Shown: positions 16,343-25,798, numbered from the stretch's first letter. The stretch is DNA of 64,000 nucleotides from Brevibacillus borstelensis (GCF_003710865.1 NZ_RHHO01000023.1:1-64000), one strand, 5' to 3'. Made by a program: numbers and translations. Notes: generated from the sequence alone by a model not told the origin.

Positions 16343-17608
16343 ATGGCTATTGTTCAACTGAAATCTACAAACCCGCAGTTTTCCTTTCTGATCAAAAAGA
16401 ACCCGCAAACCGGCGTTTTGCTCCGGTCGATCCGAAAGGGAATGGCGTACGGCTGGTACACCGACCCGACCACTTTCAACGTGTACTTCAAGGACGCGGA
16501 CAATGAAATTTCCTACAAACGGCATGAGCAGGAACAATTCGAATATTTGAATGTGTCGCGGTACAACACGCCGCTCTTTCCGTTAAATGCGATAAACGAG
16601 TTTTTTTCAGCACCGTTAAAAGTGCATGACGAGCGGGACATAGAAGGCTATGAACACGCCTTTTACATCCACATGATTCATATTGAAAAGCTGCGGTATA
16701 TCGAGTTTTTTGCCAAGCATCTCAAGGAGTTTGCGTTTGCCGTCGAGCATCGGGCGCATAAAAGCTATGCGCTGACCATCACGACGCGCAAGAGCCTGCA
16801 TCATCTGCTGCATACGACAAGTGTGCTGTGCCTGTTCTTGTCCATGTTTGGCGAAGAGTATATCGACATTTCCGACAGCATTCTCGATAAGTACACGAGG
16901 AGCATCAACCTGATTGACGCGCCGTTTTATATTCGCAGCCTGTTTGTCCGAAACTTCCTGTCCTCGCGGGACCGTTTTCAAACATACAAGGCAGAGCTGG
17001 AGAAAACGGGCGGCTGCGAGATCCGGTTTGCATTTGGAAGCACCGCGCTGCAACGCCGGAACTACATCGAAGGTTTGCTGCCCTTCAACAAGTCGATTGT
17101 CGATGTAGGCTGCGGGGAAGGATTTTATGCACTGCGGTTCGCCGGGAAGATAGAAGGCAGCTATTTTGCGATTGATACGGATAAAGAAGCGCTCGCTTCC
17201 GCAAATCGCAAGGCGCAGGCAAAAGACATCGATAACATCGCGGTATTCGACTCGCTTGACCGCTTCCTGGAGGTGTACAACGGAGAGAGAGTTGACGTTA
17301 TCCTGACAGAGGTCATCGAGCATATGGCCGAGGATGAAGCCGGGAAGCTGATTCAGTCTATCTTGAGGCATATCGATTTCGAGTACTTTATCATCACGAC
17401 GCCGAATGCAGATTTCAACCAGTTTTACGAGCTGGATGGATTTCGCCATGACGACCACAAGTGGGAGATGGGAAAAGACGCGTTTCAGCAGTGGTTCTCC
17501 AATGTGATCAAAGGGGTCGGGGTAAACACGGAATTTGTAGACATCGGCGACGCGGTAAACGGCACTCACACGACGCAGGGCGTCATTGTCAGGAGAAAGG
17601 AGGCTTGA
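16343..17608 (+). CDS. hen1: Hen1 RNA 3'-terminal 2'-O-methyltransferase
   Basis: This 421-residue protein has the bacterial Hen1 layout: an N-terminal ligase-stimulating domain (about residues 1-240) and a SAM methyltransferase domain with DVGCGEG near 253. The manganese-site motif EVIEHM lies near 323-328 with HDDHK near 369-373, matching the family Glu-Glu-His-His set. Hen1 methylates the 2'-OH of the 3' end of a broken RNA before Pnkp seals it, so the joint resists recleavage. ATG 16343 follows AAGGAGG. Only 4 nt separate it from pnkp. Confidence 0.95.
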   Translation: MAIVQLKSTNPQFSFLIKKNPQTGVLLRSIRKGMAYGWYTDPTTFNVYFKDADNEISYKRHEQEQFEYLNVSRYNTPLFPLNAINEFFSAPLKVHDERDIEGYEHAFYIHMIHIEKLRYIEFFAKHLKEFAFAVEHRAHKSYALTITTRKSLHHLLHTTSVLCLFLSMFGEEYIDISDSILDKYTRSINLIDAPFYIRSLFVRNFLSSRDRFQTYKAELEKTGGCEIRFAFGSTALQRRNYIEGLLPFNKSIVDVGCGEGFYALRFAGKIEGSYFAIDTDKEALASANRKAQAKDIDNIAVFDSLDRFLEVYNGERVDVILTEVIEHMAEDEAGKLIQSILRHIDFEYFIITTPNADFNQFYELDGFRHDDHKWEMGKDAFQQWFSNVIKGVGVNTEFVDIGDAVNGTHTTQGVIVRRKEA

Positions 17609-17612
17609 ATCC

Positions 17613-20198
17613 ATGGAAATTCAAACGAAAGTCCACACTATCCTCATGCTGATCGGACCGACGGAATGCGGCAAGACGACGTTTGCCAGGGAAGTGCTCA
17701 TTCCCGGTCTGCGGTTTGCCGACGAGACGAAAAACTATCGGGCAAATGTCCAGTACATCTCCTCGGACAGCATTCGCCAGGAGCTTCTGGGAGCGGATTT
17801 GGACAAGTACGACCAAGTCATGCTGGAGGCGAGCGAGCAGGCGTTTCAGCTCTTGTATGACAAGCTGAGAGCGGTGACCTCCTACCCGATCAATGCGGAA
17901 TTCGTCGTGCTCGATACGACGGGACTGGCCGACGATTTTCGGGCAAAGGTGAAGGAGATTGCCAGCCAGAATCACTACAGACTGGAAGCAGTCGTGTTCG
18001 ACTATCGCAACCGGGAGGATTACTACGCTTCCGAGCGGTCCAAAAAGCTGATTACCAGCCACATTAACCGGTTGAAAAGAGATGTCCTCGGCTCGCTGGC
18101 AAAGGAAGGATACGAAAAGATCCATCGGGTGCGGGCAAAAGACTTTTACCGGCCGGCAGAGGGCAAGGTCCATCCCGACTACCGGGTTGTGATCGAAAAC
18201 AGGGAAGAGTACCTCGGGACAATTCTGCCGCCGGATGGGCGCTATATTATCGTCGGAGATGTCCATGAGTGCGTACAGGAGCTGCAAGGACTATTGCTCG
18301 CCTACGGCTACCGGATCGAGGCGGGCAAGCTGATCGCTACGGAGAAGGTCCGGGATACGAAGATCATTTTGGTCGGCGACTGGCTCGACAAAGGAAAAAA
18401 CACGAGAGAAATTGTAGCGTTTTTGTACGCGAACCGGGAGCATTTCCTGTTTGTCACGGGGAATCACGAGAACTTTGTCGACAAGTATGTAAGGGGAAAA
18501 ATAAAGGGAGCCGACCAGGAGCTCGTCCATTCGTATTTCGATTCTACGCAGGTGTTTTTGCAGGATGCGGAACTTTTGGAAAAGTTTTCATGCCTGCATG
18601 CTCTGTCAAAGCCGTTTTACAGATTTATCGGGGCAAACAGCCCTTCTTTCATCGTGACCCATGCGCCGTGCAAAAACAAATACTTGGGGAAAATGGACGA
18701 CCATTCGGTTCGCCGCCAGCGGAATTATCGGATCGATCGGGAAAAACCGCTGGAAAACCAGCTTGCCTTTCTGCGGCAGGAAGCGGTGAAAAACCATCCG
18801 TATCACGTATTTGGACACATCGCGGCGAAACAGGCGTTTCGCATCAAAAACAAGCTGCATATCGATACAGGCTGCGTCCACGGCAATGTCCTGACCGCCG
18901 TCAGTATTGCACACAAACCGTTCTTCCGGTCATATAAATCCGGCCGGGCTGTCCTGACCGAAGAATTGCAATTGCTGTTCCAGGAGGAGCAAAAGGTATC
19001 TGTCGACGAATTGCAGGAGGAGGAAATCGGCAGGCTGGATTACTGCTCGCGAAACCGGGTCAATTTTATATCGGGTACAATGTCTCCGGCGGACAAGGAC
19101 GAAGCGGCAAATGAATTGGAGTCTTTGAAGCGCGGGCTGCAGTACTTTGAAGGGAAAGGGATTCGGCACGTCGTTTTGCAGCCGAAGTACATGGGCTCCA
19201 GATGCAATGTGTATCTGCACAGGGAGCTCGCCCAGTGCTTTGCGGTCAGCAGGAACGGCTATAAAATCACGCAGGTCGACCTGACGGAGATTTACGAGGG
19301 GCTGCTGCAAAAATTCGGCGGCTACATGGAGCAAAACGGGCTGCAAATGCTCATACTGGACGGGGAGCTGCTTCCCTGGAGCGCAATTGGCGACGGCCTG
19401 ATTCAAAAGCAGTTCAGACCGATTGAAAAGGCGTTGGAGGGCGAACTTGCCTTTCTGCAGCAAAATGGCTTTGAGGAAGCCTTTGGAAAGCTGGTGGACG
19501 AGTACCGGAACAGCGGATTTGAGCAAGACCAGTTCCGCAGCTCCAAGAGCGAGCTGAGTCAAAAATACGGGGCGAGTGTCTATCAAAATTACAAGCATCT
19601 GCACGACATTTGGGAGACGCATGTTCCCTTGGACGTCCATGTGAGCGCCTACCACACGTACAAACAGCAGCTGGAGCTGTACGCCGGGGACGGGAAGCTG
19701 GAATACAAGCCGTTTTCCTTGCTCAAGGCGGTATTGGAGAATGGACAGGAGCAGCTTCCGGACTGGAAGACGTCAGAGATGTACAGCTTTCTGTCGGATG
19801 ACGACTTCCTCTTGCTCGATCTGGCTGAGCCGGACAGCGTGGAGCGGGCAGAGCGGTTCTTCGCCAGATTGACGCTGGAAAACCGGATGGAGGGCGTCGT
19901 GATCAAGCCGGAGGAAGCGACCAGCAGGGCCGTTCCCTATCTGAAGGTCCGCAATCCTGACTACTTGTCGATCATCTACGGGTATGACTACCGTTTCCCT
20001 CACAAGTACAGGAAGCTGCTAAAACAGAAAAACATCGGTCAAAAGCTGCGGACATCGATGAACGAATACGTGCTGGGACAAAAGATGCTGGCAATTCCGT
20101 TCCATGAGATCACGTCTGACAATGAAGCGTATAAGGAAGCCGTTGCAAATCTGTTGTTTGAAGCGGCCAAGGAAAAGGAGATCGATCCGCGGCTGTGA
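17613..20198 (+). CDS. pnkp: Pnkp RNA repair enzyme (kinase-phosphatase-ligase)
   Basis: This 861-residue protein is a complete three-domain bacterial Pnkp. The 5' polynucleotide kinase has P-loop GPTECGKT (15-22). The metallophosphoesterase has GDVHE near 215, GDWLDKG near 254 and GNHEN near 283, and removes 3' or 2',3'-cyclic phosphates. The ligase/adenylyltransferase has KYMGSR near 524 and MEGVVIKPE near 758. It heals and joins RNAs cut by ribotoxins, with Hen1 as partner. ATG 17613 follows AAAGGAGG. All catalytic motifs appear intact and the length is that of known family members. Confidence 0.96.
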   Translation: MEIQTKVHTILMLIGPTECGKTTFAREVLIPGLRFADETKNYRANVQYISSDSIRQELLGADLDKYDQVMLEASEQAFQLLYDKLRAVTSYPINAEFVVLDTTGLADDFRAKVKEIASQNHYRLEAVVFDYRNREDYYASERSKKLITSHINRLKRDVLGSLAKEGYEKIHRVRAKDFYRPAEGKVHPDYRVVIENREEYLGTILPPDGRYIIVGDVHECVQELQGLLLAYGYRIEAGKLIATEKVRDTKIILVGDWLDKGKNTREIVAFLYANREHFLFVTGNHENFVDKYVRGKIKGADQELVHSYFDSTQVFLQDAELLEKFSCLHALSKPFYRFIGANSPSFIVTHAPCKNKYLGKMDDHSVRRQRNYRIDREKPLENQLAFLRQEAVKNHPYHVFGHIAAKQAFRIKNKLHIDTGCVHGNVLTAVSIAHKPFFRSYKSGRAVLTEELQLLFQEEQKVSVDELQEEEIGRLDYCSRNRVNFISGTMSPADKDEAANELESLKRGLQYFEGKGIRHVVLQPKYMGSRCNVYLHRELAQCFAVSRNGYKITQVDLTEIYEGLLQKFGGYMEQNGLQMLILDGELLPWSAIGDGLIQKQFRPIEKALEGELAFLQQNGFEEAFGKLVDEYRNSGFEQDQFRSSKSELSQKYGASVYQNYKHLHDIWETHVPLDVHVSAYHTYKQQLELYAGDGKLEYKPFSLLKAVLENGQEQLPDWKTSEMYSFLSDDDFLLLDLAEPDSVERAERFFARLTLENRMEGVVIKPEEATSRAVPYLKVRNPDYLSIIYGYDYRFPHKYRKLLKQKNIGQKLRTSMNEYVLGQKMLAIPFHEITSDNEAYKEAVANLLFEAAKEKEIDPRL

Positions 20199-20229
20199 AT
20201 AGGACGGGGGACGTGACGTTCCAGCCGGT

Positions 20230-20276
20230 CCCACCCGTTTTCATGCAGACCCATCCGTTCTCATACGTTCCCATCC
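20230..20276. repeat. Imperfect 20-bp tandem repeat, about 2.3 copies
   Basis: Units start at 20230, 20250 and 20270 (the last partial) and share CCCAYCCGTTYTCAT. They lie 31 nt after the pnkp stop. No coding role is seen. Confidence 0.6.
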
Positions 20277-20279
20277 AGC

Positions 20280-20321
20280 GGCTCCCTCTATCTCCATTCA
20301 CCAACAGGAGGAGAGGGAGCC
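20280..20321. other. 10-bp perfect stem downstream of pnkp
   Basis: GGCTCCCTCT (20280-20289) pairs perfectly with AGAGGGAGCC (20312-20321) around a 22-nt loop. No T run follows on the plus strand, so it is not a canonical terminator but may protect or end the pnkp message. The rest of the 377-bp gap to the next gene holds nothing else recognisable apart from the adjoining tandem repeat. Confidence 0.5.
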
Positions 20322-20575
20322 GAAAAAATAAGTTCTGTGACTTCAAGTCATTTTTTTCGTCTATTTACTGAGCAAGTGAATAGCATTTCGTGCAAACCGC
20401 TCACTCATTCGGAAGGCTGCCGTCCAGGTGGAGGCATGTCTTTTTAGAGCGAATACTGGAGGGGACCAAAAGGAACAGAGGACGAAAAGCGAAGTCTTCT
20501 TGCAGTCATGGAAATTTTCCTGAAGGCAAGGTCGGAAGCACTGAATATGGAACAGTCGGTACAGGAGGAACCAGT

Positions 20576-20953
20576 TTGAAAAACACGGGAAAACTCGAAA
20601 TTTTTGTTTTGGCCGCAGCTATCCTGATCGGCGCGTGGCTCGTAGCCAGAGCGGCAACCGGAATTGCCGCCTACGGCGATTCGGAAACGCACAACACCGC
20701 TGAAATCGCCGGAGCCGTCGTTCGTCTGGAGGCAACGGTGAACGAGATGATTCAAGCCGAAGAACCGGAAGTCATGGATCAGAAGAGAGTCAGAAAATAC
20801 CTGGGGATCAGTGAGCAAAATTTGACGGAGCTCATTCATGGCTCCGACTTTCCGTATATCAAGATCAGAGGGGACTATTTGTTTCCCAAGAGCGCGGTGG
20901 ATGAGTGGCTCCACGATAGGGCGAAGGGACGATCATCTTTGCTTCAGTATTAG
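20576..20953 (+). CDS. Membrane-anchored protein with excisionase-like HTH
   Basis: This 125-residue protein starts at TTG 20576 behind AGGAGG. Residues 8-27 form one transmembrane helix. Residues 62-118 (from VMDQKRVRKYLGIS through AVDEWLHD) look like an excisionase/MerR-type helix-turn-helix. A membrane-tethered DNA-binding domain of this kind is uncommon. No phage genes flank it, so the HTH is probably not a true excisionase. Function is unknown, and it lies between the RNA repair operon and a P1-type peptidase gene. Confidence 0.7.
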   Translation: MKNTGKLEIFVLAAAILIGAWLVARAATGIAAYGDSETHNTAEIAGAVVRLEATVNEMIQAEEPEVMDQKRVRKYLGISEQNLTELIHGSDFPYIKIRGDYLFPKSAVDEWLHDRAKGRSSLLQY

Positions 20954-20987
20954 GAATCGTTTTTATCTTTCTATAAGTTGATAGGAC

Positions 20988-21027
20988 GAGGGAGTAAGGA
21001 CAAAAGTGTTCGTACTCCCTCTTTTTT
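20988..21027 (+). terminator. Rho-independent terminator
   Basis: GAGGGAGTA (20988-20996) pairs with TACTCCCTC (21013-21021), followed by six T residues. It ends the small HTH gene transcript. Confidence 0.9.
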
Positions 21028-21197
21028 GAATGGCCTCGATAGCTCCGGTTTTTCTGCGACTTTTTCCCTATTTGCGGAAAATCAATTGATTGCGGGAAGA
21101 AATTCCGCTACGATTTAATAGATAGAATATTCAAATAATTACTCTGGCAACTTGTCTTGTGCTTGTGAGAACATCTGAAAACGAAGGTGGGACCAGC

Positions 21198-22493
21198 ATG
21201 AAAAATGAATCGTTGGACAAGCCGTTAACAACCGAAGAAATCGGCCAGATGCAGAGTCATATTTCACCTCGTGAGTTTGGCTGCAGGCAAAACCCTCCTA
21301 GTGTCGATGTCTTTGAATCTGCTCTCTCTTCGTCAGAAGAACCCAACCCACAGCAGCAAACACAGACAACCCAATCTGTCTCCCGCAGAGAGTTTCTCCA
21401 CAAAACAGCCCTGCTTGGCTTGGCTGCGGCTGTTCCCGGAAGTCTTCTGACCATCGGTTCTGTCATGGCCGAGGAGGCGGGGGGAATGGAAGGAGCAAAA
21501 GCCGCTGCGGCAGGCATCGGTGAATGGATCAAACCAGGCGGAACGATCGTCGACGTACCGGGTGTGAAAGTCGGCCAGATGCAAGATCTAAAGGCGATGA
21601 CCGGCTGTACCGTAGTCGTGCTGGAAGAGGGCTCCCCTTGCGGCGTAGATGTACGCGGCTCAGCCCCCGGCACACGGGAAACCGATCTGTTGAACCCGAT
21701 CAACATGGTGGAAAAAGTAAACGCCATCGTGCTGACGGGAGGAAGCGCCTACGGACTGGATTCTGCGAGCGGCGTCATGCGCTATCTGGAGGAGCAGGGC
21801 ATCGGCCACAATGTGGGGGTAGGTGTCGTTCCCATCGTTCCGGCAGCGGTCATCTTCGATTTATCGTTCGGAAGCGCAAAGGTGCGGCCCGATCAAAAGA
21901 TGGGCTACGAGGCAGCCAAAAAAGCGAGCAAAGACCCGGTCAAGCAAGGAAATGCAGGAGCGGGAACCGGGGCGACAGTAGGAAAGCTGGCAGGAGGCAA
22001 ACGGGCGATGAAAGGCGGGCTTGGCTCCGCATCCCTGCATTTGCCAAACGGCTTGGTCGTAGGCGCGGTCGTCTCCGTCAACGCCGTGGGAGAGGTGCGC
22101 GACCCCGTTACCGGAGAGATTTTGGCCGGCGCGCGTGACGACAGCGGCAGGATTCGCGACGCTCTCTCCTGGATGATCGAGCAGAGCTCTCCGCCTGTCC
22201 CGAGCGGCACCAACACCACGATTGCGGTGGTCGCAAGCAATGCCAACCTGAACAAAACGCAGGCGAATAAAGTCGCGCAGATGGCTCACAATGGACTGGC
22301 CAAAGCGATATTCCCCGTACATACGATGAGCGACGGGGATACGGTTTTCGCAGTTGCGACAGGCGGTGTCGATGCATCTGTCAATCTCGTGGGAGCATTG
22401 TCCGCGGAGGTGCTTGCCGCAGCGGTCGTCAACGCGATCAAAGCGGCGGAAGGGGCAGAAGGGCTCCCGGCCTATCGGGATCTTCGGAAATAG
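21198..22493 (+). CDS. P1 family peptidase (DmpA/NylC-like) with Tat-type signal
   Basis: This 431-residue protein belongs to the P1 (DmpA) N-terminal nucleophile family, which self-cleaves before a Ser or Thr. The expected site is in GTNTTIAVVASN near residue 335. Unusually, a long N-terminal leader precedes the enzyme, with an SRREF twin-arginine motif near 66-70 and a hydrophobic stretch up to about residue 95, suggesting export by Tat. Relatives are aminopeptidases, beta-peptidases or oligo-amide hydrolases. ATG 21198 follows GAAGGTGGG. It may act on peptides or amides related to the abg genes downstream. Confidence 0.85.
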   Translation: MKNESLDKPLTTEEIGQMQSHISPREFGCRQNPPSVDVFESALSSSEEPNPQQQTQTTQSVSRREFLHKTALLGLAAAVPGSLLTIGSVMAEEAGGMEGAKAAAAGIGEWIKPGGTIVDVPGVKVGQMQDLKAMTGCTVVVLEEGSPCGVDVRGSAPGTRETDLLNPINMVEKVNAIVLTGGSAYGLDSASGVMRYLEEQGIGHNVGVGVVPIVPAAVIFDLSFGSAKVRPDQKMGYEAAKKASKDPVKQGNAGAGTGATVGKLAGGKRAMKGGLGSASLHLPNGLVVGAVVSVNAVGEVRDPVTGEILAGARDDSGRIRDALSWMIEQSSPPVPSGTNTTIAVVASNANLNKTQANKVAQMAHNGLAKAIFPVHTMSDGDTVFAVATGGVDASVNLVGALSAEVLAAAVVNAIKAAEGAEGLPAYRDLRK

Positions 22494-22571
22494 AGATGGA
22501 GATTATGACTTCCTGTCTGATATAGTAAAAAATGAAACATCATCTAAATCAGGCAGGGGTTAGCGAAAATT

Positions 22572-23876
22572 ATGTATAGAATTGGTGTCGTTGGACCGCC
22601 TCCTTCTGTCGAGCGGATACTGGCTGTAGCCAACGAATTTGAACATGAGATCGAATTTGTTCCGATAACGTACGGGGATGCAAAAGAAGTGAGCGGCATT
22701 GTTCAGGAGCGCAATCACGAATTTGACGGATGGTTTTTCTCCGGACCCATTCCGTTCACGATTGCGAAAAATGTGCTCAGCCCCGAGGCCAATATGGTCT
22801 ACTGCCCGCCTACCGGCTCCAACCTGTACCGGAGCTTTATTCAAATGTCGATCGACCGGGATGAAGCCGTGAAGCGAGTCTCGATTGACATGATCGAGTC
22901 GGAGGGGCAGTTTTTGCAGGAGCAGTTGTCCGAACTGCAGATACCGGAAGAAGACACGCACGTGATGACCTACGACGAGCATTATGACGCGCAGGCAGTC
23001 GCGCAATTCCATCTGAAGGTCTGGAGGGAAGGGAAGACCCAGGGCGCTTTTACTACATTGATGACCGTGGAAGAGCTTCTTCGCGAGGCAGGGGTTCCTG
23101 TCTACCGCATTTATATGACCAAGATGGAAATTCGGCAAGCAATGAAGATGGTCATCGAAAGAGCGAGGAGCTCCTACTTCAAGGATACGCAGATCGGTGT
23201 CGAAATCATTGAACTTGAGCAGTTTGACACGATTGTGGAAAAATCAACGGCCCGTTTTCATTTACAGCATCTGGAATTGAAGATCAGGCAGCTTTTGCTG
23301 CTGCTGTGCGAAAAGCTGGACGGTTCACTTATGGCAAACGGCAACGGCCGCTACCAGATTTTCAGCTCCCGGGGAGCCATCGAGCGGGAGATTGACATGC
23401 TGCGCGCGACCTTGCAGCAGCTCTCCCTGGAGGCGGACGTTCCCGTCGCAGTGGGCATCGGGTTTGGCGAGACCGCTTTTTCCGCCGAAAGCAATGCGCG
23501 CAAGGCGGTTCAGCATGCAAAAAACAGGGACGGATACGGGATCGTGATCGTCCAGGAAAACGGCGTCATCGTGGAAGCGGCAGGCGAACCGGAACAAATC
23601 GCTTATGCCTATCGCTCCAATGACAAGGAGCTTTTGGATAAATTAAACAAGGCAAACGTCAGCATCAAAACCTATAACAAGCTGCAAGCGTTGGTGCAGC
23701 GCATGGGCTGGAGCACATTCACGACTTCAGACATCGCCACGTACTTGTCGATGACGGTACGGAATGCCCAGCGGATCATCGGCAGCCTGTGCGAATACGG
23801 ACTTGCCGAGTATAAGGGAGAAGAGCTTCAGGCTGTGCGCGGACGTCCGAAAAAAATATACCAATTAAAAAAGTAG
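22572..23876 (+). CDS. Putative transcriptional regulator with degenerate GGDEF-like and HTH domains
   Basis: This 434-residue cytoplasmic protein has three parts. An N-terminal sensor-like region (1-200) comes first. A middle segment (about 250-350) resembles a nucleotide-cyclase/GGDEF fold without a GGDEF motif. A C-terminal helix-turn-helix follows (about 375-425, around TTSDIATYLSMTVRNAQRI). Such proteins act as ligand-responsive regulators. It lies just before the abgT-abgA-abgB set, separated by a terminator and a strong promoter, so it is a good candidate regulator of that set. No named family is confidently recognised. Confidence 0.7.
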   Translation: MYRIGVVGPPPSVERILAVANEFEHEIEFVPITYGDAKEVSGIVQERNHEFDGWFFSGPIPFTIAKNVLSPEANMVYCPPTGSNLYRSFIQMSIDRDEAVKRVSIDMIESEGQFLQEQLSELQIPEEDTHVMTYDEHYDAQAVAQFHLKVWREGKTQGAFTTLMTVEELLREAGVPVYRIYMTKMEIRQAMKMVIERARSSYFKDTQIGVEIIELEQFDTIVEKSTARFHLQHLELKIRQLLLLLCEKLDGSLMANGNGRYQIFSSRGAIEREIDMLRATLQQLSLEADVPVAVGIGFGETAFSAESNARKAVQHAKNRDGYGIVIVQENGVIVEAAGEPEQIAYAYRSNDKELLDKLNKANVSIKTYNKLQALVQRMGWSTFTTSDIATYLSMTVRNAQRIIGSLCEYGLAEYKGEELQAVRGRPKKIYQLKK

Positions 23877-23895
23877 CGATAAAAAAGATGAGCAG

Positions 23896-23924
23896 GCCAG
23901 TTCTCAAGAGAGGACTGGCTTTTT
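23896..23924 (+). terminator. Rho-independent terminator after the regulator gene
   Basis: A 10-bp stem with one G-U pair (23896-23905 with 23910-23919) closes an AAGA loop and is followed by five T residues. Confidence 0.93.
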
Positions 23925-23968
23925 GTACGGAAAGCGCTTGCTGTTTTGTGAGAAGTCGAACAATTCTG

Positions 23969-23997
23969 TTGAAAAACATTTAACAAGGCTATATAAT
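23969..23997 (+). promoter_or_regulatory. Strong vegetative promoter before abgT
   Basis: TTGAAA (23969-23974) and TATAAT (23992-23997) are spaced by exactly 17 bp. A partial cre-like element, GGAAAGCGCTTGCT, lies about 30 bp upstream near 23929 with three mismatches to consensus. The remaining leader to abgT is about 220 nt with no recognised structure. Confidence 0.8.
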
Positions 23998-24219
23998 TCA
24001 TTTAACGACAATTTCTCTATTTATTCGCATAATGAAAAATATGCGCAGAATTCACGAAGAAAGGGGCGCTGGCTACCGCTTTCGCAAAAAGAAAGTGCTT
24101 ACATTGGGGCGGCTGCAGACTGAACACTCATTCGGTTTCGTTGCCGGCTTGCTTTACACATACATGGAAAACGAGTGACTTACCAGGACAGAAAGACACG
24201 GGCCGAGGGGGATTGTTCA

Positions 24220-25758
24220 ATGCAAGCGCAAACGCAGCAAGCAAAGTCAGAGTTTCAGGAGCAAAAGGGGACAGGCTTATTGAAATGGGTGGAGCGGATC
24301 GGGAACAAATTGCCGAATCCATTCATGCTCTTCCTCTATCTGATCGCCATTTTGTTCGTAGTGACAGCCGTTTTGTCGTTTTTCCACATTACAGCCGTAG
24401 ACCCGATCAAAAACGAGGAAGTTCAGGTAAAGAATCTGCTCAGCCAAGAGGGGCTTCAATGGCTGCTGCCCAATATCATTAAAAACTTTTCCGGATTCTT
24501 GCCGTTGGGATCGATTCTGACGCTGATGCTGGGGGTCGGATTGGCAGAGAAGGTCGGTCTGTTGGAAGCGGTCATCCGCAAGATGTCTCTGCGGGTAAAT
24601 GCCCGATATGCAAGCTACCTGGTTGCCTTTATCGCTTTTTTCAGCCATGTCTCGTCTGATGCTGCCTTTGTCATCATGCCCCCACTCGGTGCGCTGATCT
24701 TCCTGGCTGTAGGACGTCACCCGGTAGCGGGACTTTTGGCTGCCATCGCCGGTGTCGGGTCAGGTTTTACAGCCAATATGCTGATCGTAACAACAGATGT
24801 GCTGCTTTCCGGGATCAGCTCGGAAATTTCGAAGTCGGTCGACCCGAACGTGACGGTAAGCGTTTTGGACAACTGGTTCTTTATGTCTGTCTCGGTACTG
24901 CTGCTTTCTGCCATCATCGGCTTTATCACCGACAAGTTTGTGGAGCCCAAACTGGGTGTTTATCAGGGCAGTGCGGAGAAAAAGCTGGAGGACCTTTCGG
25001 CTCAGCAAAAGAAAGGGCTTCGCGCGGCAGGAATTGCAGCGCTGGTGTTCATCGCCGTACTCGCCATTCTGGTCGTGCCGGAGGGCGGAATCCTGCGTGA
25101 TCCGAAGCAGGGCACGATTGTTCCGTCGCCGTTTATTTCAGGGATTGTCCCGGTCATTCTGCTGTTCTTCTTCACGGTTGCCATCACATACGGGATCAAG
25201 GTGGGCGTGATCAAGAAGCAAAATGACATTCCGGCCCTTTTGACCGATCCGATCAAGGGAATGGCCAGCTTCATCGTCATGGTTTTCCCGCTCTCCCAGT
25301 TTGTCGCCATGTTTAACTGGAGCAACATGGGCAGCTTCCTCGCCCTGTTTATCACCGATTTGCTCGAAAAAATGAACATGACAGGAGCGCCTGTCTTTAT
25401 CGGCTTGATGTTTTTGTCCGCATTCCTCTGCATGTTCATTGCCAGCGGCTCTGCGATCTGGTCGCTTTTGGCGCCGGTCTTTATCCCGATGTTCATGGCG
25501 CTAGGGTTCCATCCGGCTTTCGCGCAAATCACGTTCCGGATCGCCGACTCTGCCGTGATTCCGTTCGCGATCGTGTCGCCGTTTATTCCGCTGTTCCTCG
25601 GGTTCCTGCAGGAATACAAGAAGGACGCCCAGCTGGGGACGTACTATTCGCTGATCATGCCATACCCGATCGCTATATTCATTCTCTGGACACTGCTGCT
25701 GGTCGTCTGGTATTTCCTGGGCTTGCCAATCGGTCCTGGCGTCTATCCGAGAATGTAA
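24220..25758 (+). CDS. abgT: AbgT family transporter
   Basis: This 512-residue membrane protein belongs to the AbgT family, with about 11-13 hydrophobic segments and recognisable stretches such as FFSHVSSDAAFVIMPP and AGVGSGFTANMLIVTTD. Family members move p-aminobenzoyl-glutamate or export sulfonamides with the proton gradient. ATG 24220 after GAGGGGGAT is chosen over an upstream in-frame ATG. The two M20 hydrolase genes that follow match abgA and abgB of the E. coli system, which supports uptake of aminobenzoyl-glutamate or a similar acylated amino acid. Confidence 0.9.
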   Translation: MQAQTQQAKSEFQEQKGTGLLKWVERIGNKLPNPFMLFLYLIAILFVVTAVLSFFHITAVDPIKNEEVQVKNLLSQEGLQWLLPNIIKNFSGFLPLGSILTLMLGVGLAEKVGLLEAVIRKMSLRVNARYASYLVAFIAFFSHVSSDAAFVIMPPLGALIFLAVGRHPVAGLLAAIAGVGSGFTANMLIVTTDVLLSGISSEISKSVDPNVTVSVLDNWFFMSVSVLLLSAIIGFITDKFVEPKLGVYQGSAEKKLEDLSAQQKKGLRAAGIAALVFIAVLAILVVPEGGILRDPKQGTIVPSPFISGIVPVILLFFFTVAITYGIKVGVIKKQNDIPALLTDPIKGMASFIVMVFPLSQFVAMFNWSNMGSFLALFITDLLEKMNMTGAPVFIGLMFLSAFLCMFIASGSAIWSLLAPVFIPMFMALGFHPAFAQITFRIADSAVIPFAIVSPFIPLFLGFLQEYKKDAQLGTYYSLIMPYPIAIFILWTLLLVVWYFLGLPIGPGVYPRM

Positions 25759-25798
25759 CGCAAAAAATGGCTCCAAGAGAAGACAGGAGGAATTGACT

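Noticed and set aside
20280..20321. Standard terminator after pnkp
   Set aside because: The stem is perfect but no T run follows on the plus strand and the T run on the minus strand precedes the stem, so it is listed only as a stem.
20576..20953. Prophage or integrative element marker (excisionase)
   Set aside because: Only the HTH resembles excisionase. There is a membrane anchor and no integrase, attachment repeats or phage genes nearby.
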